13,781 nucleotides of DNA, taken from positions 1-13,781 of the forward strand of contig WFUK01000097.1 of NCBI GenBank assembly GCA_015485015.1. The letters are read 5' to 3'. Below are positions 7,653 to 13,781 of this stretch, one piece after another (position 1 is the stretch's first letter; each line of letters opens with the position of its first letter). Position numbers and translations under genes: made by a program. The notes under the pieces are model-generated. The model did no database searches, was not told the DNA's origin, and saw only the letters and a program-made list of their open reading frames with translations. Origin of the DNA: Paracoccaceae bacterium (GTDB lineage: Bacteria > Pseudomonadota > Alphaproteobacteria > Rhodobacterales > Rhodobacteraceae).

Positions 7653-8357
7653 TCACTGCGCCACAATCGGCAAGGCCTCGCCAAAATCAGCCCCCTCCAG
7701 CGAAAGCGCCGCGCGGTAGCAAAGCGCCTCCACCCCGCCCGCGCGAGCGGCTTGAAACGCGGCATTATAGGCGGGGTCAATATCCCGAGCCACGGCAAAG
7801 GCGCTGCAATCACTGCGCTGCACAAGGTAAAGCACCACCGCGCGGTGGCCCAGCGCCACCATGGCCGCCAGCTCGTCCATATGCTTGGCCCCGCGCTTGG
7901 TGACGGTATCGGGAAATTCCACCAGCCCTGCCCTGCGGCACAGATTGGCGCTTTTCACCTCGACATAGCAGTCAGGCAACCCTTCTTGCGTCAGCCGGAA
8001 ATCCACCCGGCTATTCTCGCCATATTTCACCTCGGCCCGCACCGTTTTATAGGCCGCCAGCTCCGGCACCACGCCCGCGCGCAGGGCCTCCCCCACCACC
8101 TTATTGGGCAAGGCGGTATCCACACCCACGAGCGCGCTGCCTATGTCCGCCAGCTTCCAGCTATAGCGCAGCTTGCGCTTGGGGTCGTCATTCGGCTCCA
8201 GCCATACGGGCGTGCCCGCCTCGGCCAGCCCCGTCATCGCGCCGGGATTGGCGCAATGGGCGGTGGCCTCGCTACCATCCGCAAGCGTGACATCCGCCAA
8301 AAAGCGTTTATACCTGCGGATAAGAACCGCGCGAAGCAGGGGCCGAGCATATTTCAT
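7653..8357 (-). CDS. sfsA: SfsA family protein (OB fold plus PD-(D/E)XK-like domain)
   Basis: The 234-residue product matches SfsA, historically 'sugar fermentation stimulation protein', with reported DNA binding; its cellular role is not settled. An N-terminal OB-like segment carries LIRRYKRFLADV (12-23) and CANPGAMTGL (35-44). The C-terminal half shows the nuclease-like pattern SRVDFRL (D119) and CYVEVKS (E133, K135), then RGAKHMDEL (155-163). These residues are intact. I chose the ATG at 8357; the frame is open upstream to a TTG at 8378, but ATG gives the usual family length and N-terminus. GAGGGGG lies immediately before the ATG, too close for an ideal Shine-Dalgarno sequence. The gene heads the sfsA-map-radC cluster and is divergent from the molybdopterin-binding-domain gene with 35 bp between starts. 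Confidence 0.95.
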   Translation of the reverse strand: MKYARPLLRAVLIRRYKRFLADVTLADGSEATAHCANPGAMTGLAEAGTPVWLEPNDDPKRKLRYSWKLADIGSALVGVDTALPNKVVGEALRAGVVPELAAYKTVRAEVKYGENSRVDFRLTQEGLPDCYVEVKSANLCRRAGLVEFPDTVTKRGAKHMDELAAMVALGHRAVVLYLVQRSDCSAFAVARDIDPAYNAAFQAARAGGVEALCYRAALSLEGADFGEALPIVAQ

Positions 8358-8362
8358 CCCCC

Positions 8363-8391
8363 TCTTTATCGCGCCCAAGCCGGAGCCTCAA
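8363..8391 (-). promoter_or_regulatory. Candidate sfsA promoter, possibly giving a leaderless mRNA
   Basis: Read on the minus strand, TTGAGG (8391-8386) is followed by 17 bp and TAAAGA (8368-8363), partial sigma-70 boxes. The -10 box ends 5 nt before the sfsA ATG, so transcription would begin at or next to the start codon. The -35 box lies in the spacer just before the opposite gene's start. Boxes this degenerate can occur by chance. Confidence 0.25.
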
Positions 8392-8392
8392 G

Positions 8393-9103
8393 ATGAACCC
8401 CACCGCCGCCATCCTGCTGATCGGAGATGAAATCCTCTCGGGTCGCACCCAAGACACCAATGGCAACCACCTCGCCAAGCGGCTGACGGCTATCGGCATT
8501 GACCTCAGGGAAATCCGCGTGGTGCCGGATGACAGTGCCACGATCATCGAAGCCGTGAACGCCCTGCGCGCGGCTTATACCCATGTGTTTACCTCGGGCG
8601 GCATCGGCCCGACCCATGATGATATCACCGCCGATGCCATTGCGGCTGCCTTCGGGGTGAATATCGATGTGCGCGAAGATGCCCGCGCGGTTCTAGCCAG
8701 CCATTATGATAGCCCTACTGACCTGAACGATATGCGCCTGCGCATGGCCCGCATTCCCGACGGGGCCAGCCTGATCGATAATCCGGTCAGCAAAGCTCCG
8801 GGCTTCAGCCTTGGCAATGTGCATGTGATGGCGGGGGTGCCGGCGGTATTTACCGCCATGGTCGAAAGCCTGCTGCCGACGCTGACGGGCGGCGCGCCGA
8901 TGCGCTCTGTCTCCGTGCGCATTGACCGGCCAGAGGGCAGCATCGCCGCCGAACTTGCCACGCTGGCCGAGGCCTTTCCCGATGTTTCTATCGGCTCCTA
9001 CCCCTTTGTGACCCATGACCGTTTTGGCACAAACCTGGTGGCGCGCAGCCCCGATATGACGCGGCTAAAGCAGGTCGAGGCGCGATTATTGACCTTCCGG
9101 TGA
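8393..9103 (+). CDS. Molybdopterin-binding-domain protein (MoaB/MogA, CinA N-terminal type)
   Basis: The 236-residue protein belongs to the COG1058-like group, which shares the molybdopterin-binding fold of MoaB/MogA and the N-terminal half of CinA. Diagnostic motifs are GDEILSGRTQDTN (11-23), TSGGIGPTHDDITADAI (67-83) and VMAGVP with KAPGFSLGNVHV before it (roughly 134-152). The C-terminal nicotinamide-nucleotide amidase domain of full CinA is absent, so it is a stand-alone domain. Standalone members are common in alphaproteobacteria; substrate and role are not established, and a molybdenum cofactor role should not be assumed. The ATG at 8393 has GGAG 7 nt upstream. It is divergent from sfsA and is followed 84 bp later by the MATE transporter gene on the same strand. 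Family assignment is firm, function is not. Confidence 0.93.
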   Translation: MNPTAAILLIGDEILSGRTQDTNGNHLAKRLTAIGIDLREIRVVPDDSATIIEAVNALRAAYTHVFTSGGIGPTHDDITADAIAAAFGVNIDVREDARAVLASHYDSPTDLNDMRLRMARIPDGASLIDNPVSKAPGFSLGNVHVMAGVPAVFTAMVESLLPTLTGGAPMRSVSVRIDRPEGSIAAELATLAEAFPDVSIGSYPFVTHDRFGTNLVARSPDMTRLKQVEARLLTFR

Positions 9104-9187
9104 AATTTTCGCTTTCCTTCGCTGAATTCTAGGTTAAGTTGATCCCGTCGCCCGCTATTCCGCGCGCGTGACATTCGGATAACCCAA

Positions 9188-10558
9188 ATGAACGAAGCCC
9201 CGATCACACGGCACAGCTATGGCCCGCACCTGCGCGCCACGGTTTTGCTTGGCCTGCCGATGGTGGGCACCATGCTGGCGCAAATCCTGATGGGGGTGAC
9301 AGATACCATCATGCTGGGCTGGCTGGGCGCTGCGCCGCTGGCCGCTTCGGTGCTGGGCACGCAGATATTCCTGATCCTGCTGCTCACCGGCTCGGGCTTT
9401 GCGCAGGCCGTGGTGCCGCTGGCCGCACAGGCGCTTGGCGCGGGCGATACCACCGTTTTGCGCCGCGCGGTGCGGATGGGGTTTTGGGTCTCCAGCGTGT
9501 TTTTTGTCGCTGTATTTCCGATCATGTGGTTTTCCGAGGAGATATTACTGGCGCTTGGCCAAGATCCTGCATTGGCGAAAATGGCCGATGAATACCTGAA
9601 AATCGCCAAATGGGCGCTGCTGCCCAATCTGTTTATCATGGTGCTGCGCAGCTATTTTGGCGTGGTCCATAAGCCCCATATCGTGCTGCTCACCACATTA
9701 GCCGCTGCGGCCCTGAACGCGGTGATGAATTATGCCTTTATCTTTGGCAATTGGGGCGCGCCAGCGCTGGGGATCGAGGGCGCGGCCTATGCCACCCTTG
9801 GCTCCAGCCTGCTTTCCATGCTGCTGCTGATGATCATGGCCAATTGGCACCCCGCACTGCGCCCGCATGCTATCCTCCAGCGCTTTTGGCGCTCGGATTG
9901 GCCAGCGTTTTTCGAGGTGGCCAAGCTTGGCTGGCCGATCGGCATTTCCATCCTTGCGGAATTTGCGCTGTTTTCGTTTTCGGCGATTATGATGGGCTGG
10001 TTTGGCACCATCGCGCTGGCCGCGCATGGCATTGTGATGCAGGTTATTTCCATCTCGTTTATGGTGCCGTTGGGGCTTTCACAGGTGGCCACCATCCGGC
10101 TAGGCCTCGCCAAAGGCCGCAAAAGCGAGGCCGAAGTTACCATGGCAGGGCGCACGGTTTTGCTCGTCGGCATCGGCTTTGCCCTCGCGACCAGCGCGCT
10201 ATTCGTGCTGCTTCCCGGCACCACACTCTCGTTATTCCTAGATTTGCGCACAGATGATGCCCCCGCCATTCTGGCCTTTGCCATTCCGCTATTGATCGTC
10301 GCCGCCGCTTTTCAACTGGTAGACACGCTGCAAATCCTGGCCGCCGGCCTGCTGCGCGGGCTAAAAGACACCCGCGTTCCCATGCAAATCGCGCTATTTT
10401 CCTATTGGATCATCGGCATCCCCGCCGCCTATCTCCTGTCGCAATACACCACAATCGGCGCAATTGGCATCTGGCTCGGCCTCGCCCTGGGCCTCACCGT
10501 CGCCAGCATTTTAGGCATGTGGCGCTATATCCGGCGGGGAAAGCTGGGGCTGATCTAA
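9188..10558 (+). CDS. MATE family multidrug efflux transporter
   Basis: The 456-residue protein is an inner-membrane antiporter of the MATE (NorM-like) family, which exports cationic drugs and metabolites using an Na+ or H+ gradient. It has about twelve hydrophobic segments in two homologous halves. The first half opens with LLGLPMVGTMLAQILMGVTD (D39) and IMLGWLGAAPLAASVLG. The second half repeats the pattern with KLGWPIGISILAEFALFSFS and MMGWFGTIALAAHGIVMQ. The intracellular link RGLKDTRVP near residue 390 is typical. The length fits the family. The ATG at 9188 is preceded only by a modest GGATAA, so translation initiation may be weak. The 84-bp gap after the preceding gene allows either read-through or its own promoter; I see no clear promoter. 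It converges on polA. Substrate cannot be deduced. Confidence 0.95.
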   Translation: MNEAPITRHSYGPHLRATVLLGLPMVGTMLAQILMGVTDTIMLGWLGAAPLAASVLGTQIFLILLLTGSGFAQAVVPLAAQALGAGDTTVLRRAVRMGFWVSSVFFVAVFPIMWFSEEILLALGQDPALAKMADEYLKIAKWALLPNLFIMVLRSYFGVVHKPHIVLLTTLAAAALNAVMNYAFIFGNWGAPALGIEGAAYATLGSSLLSMLLLMIMANWHPALRPHAILQRFWRSDWPAFFEVAKLGWPIGISILAEFALFSFSAIMMGWFGTIALAAHGIVMQVISISFMVPLGLSQVATIRLGLAKGRKSEAEVTMAGRTVLLVGIGFALATSALFVLLPGTTLSLFLDLRTDDAPAILAFAIPLLIVAAAFQLVDTLQILAAGLLRGLKDTRVPMQIALFSYWIIGIPAAYLLSQYTTIGAIGIWLGLALGLTVASILGMWRYIRRGKLGLI

Positions 10559-10568
10559 CTTCACTATT

Positions 10569-10620
10569 CCCCAAATACTCTGGGGTGAATGGCCCATCGG
10601 GCCAGAGGGGCAAAGCCCCT
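10569..10620. repeat. Triple-hairpin extragenic element between the MATE gene and polA
   Basis: Three stem-loops follow one another: CCCC/GGGG around AAATACTCT (10569-10585), TGGCCC-ATC-GGGCCA (10590-10604) and AGGGGC-AAA-GCCCCT (10606-10620). The layout, with CCAAATACTC followed by G-rich stems, recalls a dispersed intergenic repeat I know from Rhodobacterales chromosomes. It lies between the convergent ends of the MATE gene and polA and probably terminates or protects both transcripts. No T run follows in either direction, so a classical intrinsic terminator is not evident. Confidence 0.65.
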
Positions 10621-10643
10621 AAAACAAATCGGAGCAACGCCCC

Positions 10644-13460
10644 CTAATGCGCCTCCGCCCAGCTATGCCCCCGGCCCGCATCCACCACCAAAGGCACGCT
10701 GATCTTCACCGCTGGCTCGGCGGCGTTTTCCATAATGCCCCGCACCACGGTGATGGTTTCCTCTACCGCCGCATCCTCCACCTCGAAGATCAGTTCATCA
10801 TGCACCTGAAGCAGCATTTTGGCGGGCAGCCCCGCGATAGCCCCGGGCATCCGCACCATGGCGCGGCGAATGATATCGGCGGCAGTGCCTTGAATGGGCG
10901 CATTGATCGCCGCCCGCTTGGCAAAGCCCGCATGTGGTCCTTTGGCGCTGATATTCGGCGTGTGGATCCGCCGCCCGAATAGCGTCTCGACATAGCCCTT
11001 GGCCTTGGCCCCGGCCACGGTGGCATCCATATAGATGCGAATGCCCGGAAAACGCTCGAAATAGCGGTCAATAAAGCCCTGCGCTTCCTTCCTTGGAATG
11101 CGCAAATTGCGCGCCAGACCAAAGCCGGAAATGCCGTAAATCACGCCAAAATTGATCGCCTTGGCCTGCCGCCTGATTTCCGGCGTCATATCCTCCATCG
11201 GCACGTCAAACATCTCGCTTGCGGTCATGGCGTGAATATCCTGCCCGTCAAAGAACGCCCGCTTCAGGCTGTCGATCTCGGCAATATGCGCCAAGATCCG
11301 CAGCTCGATCTGACTATAATCGAGGCTGACCAGCGTGCAGCCTTCTTCCGCCACAAAGGCCTCGCGAATGCGCCGCCCTGCTTCCGTCCGCACCGGAATA
11401 TTTTGCAGGTTCGGGTCGGTCGAGGCCAGCCGCCCCGTGGTCGCTCCCGAGATCACATAGCTGGTATGCACCCGCCCCGTTTCGGGGTGGATATGGGCCT
11501 GTAATGCATCGGTATAGGTGCTTTTCAGCTTGGCCATGCCGCGCCATTCCAGCACCTTTTCCGGCAGCTCATGCCCCTCGGCGGCGAGATCCTCCAATAT
11601 ATCCGCCCCCGTGGCATAGGCGCCGGTTTTGCCCTTTTTGCCGCCCGCGAGGCTCATCTCGTCAAACAGTATTTCCCCGAGCTGCTTGGGCGAAGCCACG
11701 TTAAAATCCCGCCCCGCCAGCGCCTTGATCTCGCCCTCCAGCACCGCCATATCCTGCGCAAAAGCGTTGGACATCGCGGCGAGCTGTGCGCGATCCACCT
11801 TGATGCCAAACATCTCCATCTCGGCCAAGACCGGCACCAAAGGCCGCTCCAGCGTATAATAAACCACGCTCATGCCCTCGGCCACCAGGCGCGGCTTAAA
11901 TACCTGCCAAAGCCGCAGGGTGATATCCGCATCCTCGGCGGCATAAGGCGAGGCATCCTCCAGCGGCACGCGATCAAAGGTGATCGCCGATTTTCCGGTG
12001 CCGAGCAGCCCTTTGATCGGGATCGGCTTATGGCCCAGATAGCGATCCGAAAGCTCGTCCATCCCGTGCCGATGCACCCCGCCATTAAGCGCATAGCTCA
12101 TCAGCATCGTATCCTCGATCGGCCCCAGCTTCACCCCCTGCCGCGCCATGATTTTAAGGTCATATTTCATATTCTGGCCAATTTTCAGGATGCTCTCATC
12201 CTCCAGCATCGGCTTCAGGATCGCCAGCGCTTCCGCCATATCCATCTGCCCTTCCGCCCGCGTCGCCGCGCCAAAAAGATCGCCCTCGCCCGACACATGC
12301 GCCAGCGGCACATAGCAAGCCGAGCCTGGCTCCACCGCAAGGCTGATCCCCACCAGATCGGCCCGCATTTCGTCCAGCCCCGTAGTTTCGGTATCAAACG
12401 CCACCCAGCCGCGCAGATAGATTTTATCGATCCACGCATTCAAGGCTTTCGCATCCGAAACCATCTCGTATTTCGCGTGATCAAAGGCTATCGCCGCCGC
12501 GCTCACATCCAGCCTTGGCACAGCGTTGACCTCTGGCTCCAGCTCTTTAATCTCGGGTGCCTCGGCCCCGAGCTTGGCCGCGATCCTGTTGGTCAGGGTG
12601 CGAAATTCCATCTCGGCCAAAAACGGCAGCAGCGCTTCGGCCTCTGGATCCCGCAGCTCAAACGCTTCAATCGGCTCGGGCATATCCAGATCTTGCTTGA
12701 GCAATACCAGCTCCCGGCTCATCCTGATTTGCTCGGCCTTTTCCACCAGCGTTTCCCGCCGCTTGGGCTGTTTTATCTCCTCGGCCCGCGCTAAAAGCGC
12801 CTCCAGATCGCCATATTCATTGATCAGCAGCGCCGCGGTTTTGATCCCGATGCCGGGCGCACCCGGCACATTATCCACCGAATCCCCCGCCAAAGCCTGC
12901 ACATCCACCACGCGCGCAGGCCCGACACCGAATTTCGCCTCGACCTCCTCGATCCCGATGCGCTTGTTCTTCATCGGGTCGAGCATTTCCACACCGCCGC
13001 CCACCAGTTGCATCAGGTCTTTATCCGAGCTTATGATCGTCACCCGCCCGCCAGCTTCGCGCGCCTGTGCGGCGTAGGTGGCAATAATATCATCGGCCTC
13101 AAAGCCCTGCATCTCGATGCAAGGCAGGTTAAACGCCTTGGTCGCCTCACGGATAATCGGGAATTGCGGCACAAGATCCTCGGGCGCGGGGGGGCGGTTG
13201 GCCTTGTATTCGGGGTAAATATCGCTCCTGAAGGTCTTGCCCTTGGCATCAAATATCACCGCCACATGGGTGGGGGCATCATGGCCGGTATTATCCTCGA
13301 CCTGCTTATAAAGCATATTGCAAAACCCCGCGATGGCGCCCACGGGCAGGCCATCGGATTTTCGGGTCAGGGGGGGGAGCGCGTGAAAGGCGCGAAAGAT
13401 AAACCCCGAACCGTCGATCAACTGTAAATGGTGGCCCTTGCCGAATGTTTCGCGCGTCAT
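10644..13460 (-). CDS. polA: DNA polymerase I, with 5'-3' and 3'-5' exonuclease domains
   Basis: DNA polymerase I removes RNA primers and fills gaps in Okazaki fragment maturation and excision repair. The 938-residue protein has all three domains. The 5' nuclease (1-about 290) keeps its metal ligands: D16, D71, E121-D124 (EADD), D146 and D148 (SSDKDL), D193 and D196 (GDSVDN). The DnaQ-like 3'-5' exonuclease has FDTETTG with D356 and E358, so proofreading looks intact, unlike in some bacterial Pol I. The polymerase domain has motif A LDYSQIELR (D714), motif B RRQAKAINFGVIYG and motif C QVHDELIFE (D888). The ATG at 13460 has AGGGG (plus-strand 13467-13471) 6 nt upstream. A small hairpin (13474-13494) sits just before that site. 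The gene is monocistronic here and converges with the MATE gene. Confidence 0.99.
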   Translation of the reverse strand: MTRETFGKGHHLQLIDGSGFIFRAFHALPPLTRKSDGLPVGAIAGFCNMLYKQVEDNTGHDAPTHVAVIFDAKGKTFRSDIYPEYKANRPPAPEDLVPQFPIIREATKAFNLPCIEMQGFEADDIIATYAAQAREAGGRVTIISSDKDLMQLVGGGVEMLDPMKNKRIGIEEVEAKFGVGPARVVDVQALAGDSVDNVPGAPGIGIKTAALLINEYGDLEALLARAEEIKQPKRRETLVEKAEQIRMSRELVLLKQDLDMPEPIEAFELRDPEAEALLPFLAEMEFRTLTNRIAAKLGAEAPEIKELEPEVNAVPRLDVSAAAIAFDHAKYEMVSDAKALNAWIDKIYLRGWVAFDTETTGLDEMRADLVGISLAVEPGSACYVPLAHVSGEGDLFGAATRAEGQMDMAEALAILKPMLEDESILKIGQNMKYDLKIMARQGVKLGPIEDTMLMSYALNGGVHRHGMDELSDRYLGHKPIPIKGLLGTGKSAITFDRVPLEDASPYAAEDADITLRLWQVFKPRLVAEGMSVVYYTLERPLVPVLAEMEMFGIKVDRAQLAAMSNAFAQDMAVLEGEIKALAGRDFNVASPKQLGEILFDEMSLAGGKKGKTGAYATGADILEDLAAEGHELPEKVLEWRGMAKLKSTYTDALQAHIHPETGRVHTSYVISGATTGRLASTDPNLQNIPVRTEAGRRIREAFVAEEGCTLVSLDYSQIELRILAHIAEIDSLKRAFFDGQDIHAMTASEMFDVPMEDMTPEIRRQAKAINFGVIYGISGFGLARNLRIPRKEAQGFIDRYFERFPGIRIYMDATVAGAKAKGYVETLFGRRIHTPNISAKGPHAGFAKRAAINAPIQGTAADIIRRAMVRMPGAIAGLPAKMLLQVHDELIFEVEDAAVEETITVVRGIMENAAEPAVKISVPLVVDAGRGHSWAEAH

Positions 13461-13473
13461 GATATTCCCCTTT

Positions 13474-13494
13474 TATGCCCTCCCTTTTGGCATA
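13474..13494 (-). promoter_or_regulatory. Palindrome adjacent to the polA ribosome binding site
   Basis: TATGCC (13474-13479) and GGCATA (13489-13494) are perfect 6-bp arms around a 9-nt pyrimidine-rich loop (purine-rich in the polA transcript). The element ends 2 nt upstream of the AGGGG ribosome site. In mRNA the loop reads AAAAGGGAG, itself Shine-Dalgarno-like. It could be an operator or a translation-modulating hairpin, or chance. Confidence 0.35.
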
Positions 13495-13563
13495 GAATAT
13501 TGATGGCTCCAATGGGGGGCGCGGAAATTTGGCAATATATCTGGGTTTGCGGCTCGGGGCGTG

Positions 13564-13588
13564 GCGTAGGTGCCCTAAGGGGATACGC
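13564..13588. repeat. Interrupted palindrome GCGTA...TACGC
   Basis: Outer arms GCGTA (13564-13568) and TACGC (13584-13588) enclose an inner CCC-TAA-GGG (13573-13581). It would form a two-tier stem with small internal loops on either strand. It is part of the palindrome cluster upstream of polA and within the probable polA leader. Confidence 0.45.
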
Positions 13589-13626
13589 TTTCGGTTCTTG
13601 GTTTTAGGTAATCGGCGCAATCCGCA

Positions 13627-13674
13627 GGGCGGGCTTCAGCCTGTCATCGCCCGATTGGTGGGTTAAAACCCACC
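13627..13674. repeat. Two REP-like stem-loops
   Basis: The first is GGGCG (13627-13631) paired with CGCCC (13648-13652) around an inner GGCT-TC-AGCC hairpin. The second is GGTGGGTT (13657-13664) with AACCCACC (13667-13674), closely spaced. Phrases such as GGGCTTCAGCC and GGTGGGTTAAAACCCACC are of the kind found in extragenic palindromic repeats of many proteobacteria, including Rhodobacterales. No second copy occurs in this window, so the repeat nature is inferred from memory of such elements. Confidence 0.5.
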
Positions 13675-13707
13675 CTTGTCTCTTAAAACTATGTCATATG
13701 TAATGCA

Positions 13708-13773
13708 GGCAGGCGAGACCCCGTCGCACCCTTGGTCTTGAAAGACCGTCCCGTAGCTTGGGGCTCGCCTGCC
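13708..13773. repeat. Long interrupted inverted repeat with inner hairpin, candidate structured RNA
   Basis: GGCAGGCGAG (13708-13717) is exactly complementary to CTCGCCTGCC (13764-13773). After one bulged A (13718) the pairing continues as CCCC (13719-13722) with GGGG (13760-13763), a 14-bp stem. Inside it lies a second perfect hairpin, GGTCTT-GA-AAGACC (13734-13747). The element is about 66 nt and lies at the window edge, so flanking promoter or terminator signals cannot be judged. It matches no RNA family I know (checked by eye against tRNA, 6S, SRP RNA, RNase P and tmRNA hallmarks). A dispersed palindromic repeat is an equally good explanation. Confidence 0.45.
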
Positions 13774-13781
13774 GACCATAC

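Larger units (their letters stand above)
13495..13781. other. Palindrome-rich non-coding stretch upstream of polA
   Basis: Together with 13461-13494 this is 321 bp without a convincing gene on either strand. The short frames present have no start with a ribosome site and resemble nothing. The stretch must hold the polA promoter unless that lies beyond the window, but I cannot point to convincing boxes. From 13564 on it holds at least four stem-loop structures, listed separately. Confidence 0.6.

Noticed and set aside
8358..8378. Upstream TTG start for sfsA at 8378
   Set aside because: It adds seven residues not typical of the family, uses a rare start codon and has no well-placed ribosome site; the ATG at 8357 gives the usual length.
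6786..8396. 536-codon plus-strand frame antisense to map and sfsA
   Set aside because: It spans two clearly identified genes on the other strand and shows His/Arg/Ala-rich shadow composition with no known motif.
11571..12794. 407-codon plus-strand frame antisense to polA
   Set aside because: It lies wholly inside polA, is rich in His/Arg/Leu and has no domain; a codon-bias artefact.
13593..13610. Possible alphaproteobacterial SOS box (GTTC-N7-GTTC) upstream of polA
   Set aside because: Only one GTTC is present at the right spacing; the second half is absent.
13703..13741. 12-residue frame MQAGETPSHPWS inside the edge inverted repeat, a possible attenuator leader peptide
   Set aside because: No ribosome site, only one Trp codon and no downstream biosynthetic gene visible; best explained by the palindrome sequence itself.
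1..13781. Search for defence, phage, transposon, CRISPR or other accessory system
   Set aside because: All genes are housekeeping or clade-typical; no transposase, integrase, toxin-antitoxin pair, tRNA attachment site or spaced direct-repeat array is present. RadC can occur on mobile elements, but here it sits in a core gene cluster.

Overview
The window looks like chromosomal core DNA from an alphaproteobacterium, most likely a member of the Rhodobacterales (roseobacter type). The reasons are the moderately high GC content with GC-rich third codon positions, the protein sequences themselves, and the gene order: parvulin-like foldase / secA / Rhodobacterales-type anchored envelope protein / radC-map-sfsA / molybdopterin-binding-domain protein / MATE transporter / polA. 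I see no phage, insertion sequence, CRISPR array, tRNA or rRNA, and no sign of a defence island.

Layout. Positions 1-428 (minus) hold the N-terminal part of an exported SurA/PrsA-like peptidyl-prolyl isomerase, cut by the window edge. A 273-bp divergent spacer follows. It carries a candidate promoter and, just before secA, an imperfect 27-bp tandem duplication in which each copy can form the same small hairpin. SecA (702-3410) is complete. After a strong GC hairpin and an AT-rich spacer with an ATATTGT dyad comes a 777-residue membrane-anchored envelope protein (3671-6004). It has an Ig/cadherin-like N-terminal domain, about 420 residues of Ala/Ser/Pro/Thr-rich linker and a conserved C-terminal domain. 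Its function is unknown.

A compact minus-strand cluster, sfsA-map-radC (8357 down to 6001, gaps of 36 and 35 bp), converges on the envelope gene; the two stop codons overlap in one CTAG. Divergent from sfsA across only 35 bp is a MoaB/CinA-N-type molybdopterin-binding-domain protein (8393-9103), followed on the same strand by a MATE multidrug exporter (9188-10558). The MATE gene converges with a full-length, three-domain DNA polymerase I (polA, 13460-10644 minus); a triple-hairpin extragenic element separates them.

The last 321 bp, upstream of polA, contain no convincing gene but are full of palindromes: a hairpin next to the polA ribosome binding site, three REP-like stem-loops, and a long interrupted inverted repeat at the right edge that may be a structured RNA or a dispersed repeat.

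Functionally the left half concerns protein export (translocase motor, periplasmic foldase, an envelope protein of unknown role). The right half is housekeeping: N-terminal Met removal, DNA replication and repair, efflux. I found no clear new multi-gene system. The parts most worth a second look are the secA leader repeat, the envelope protein beside secA, and the palindrome cluster upstream of polA.
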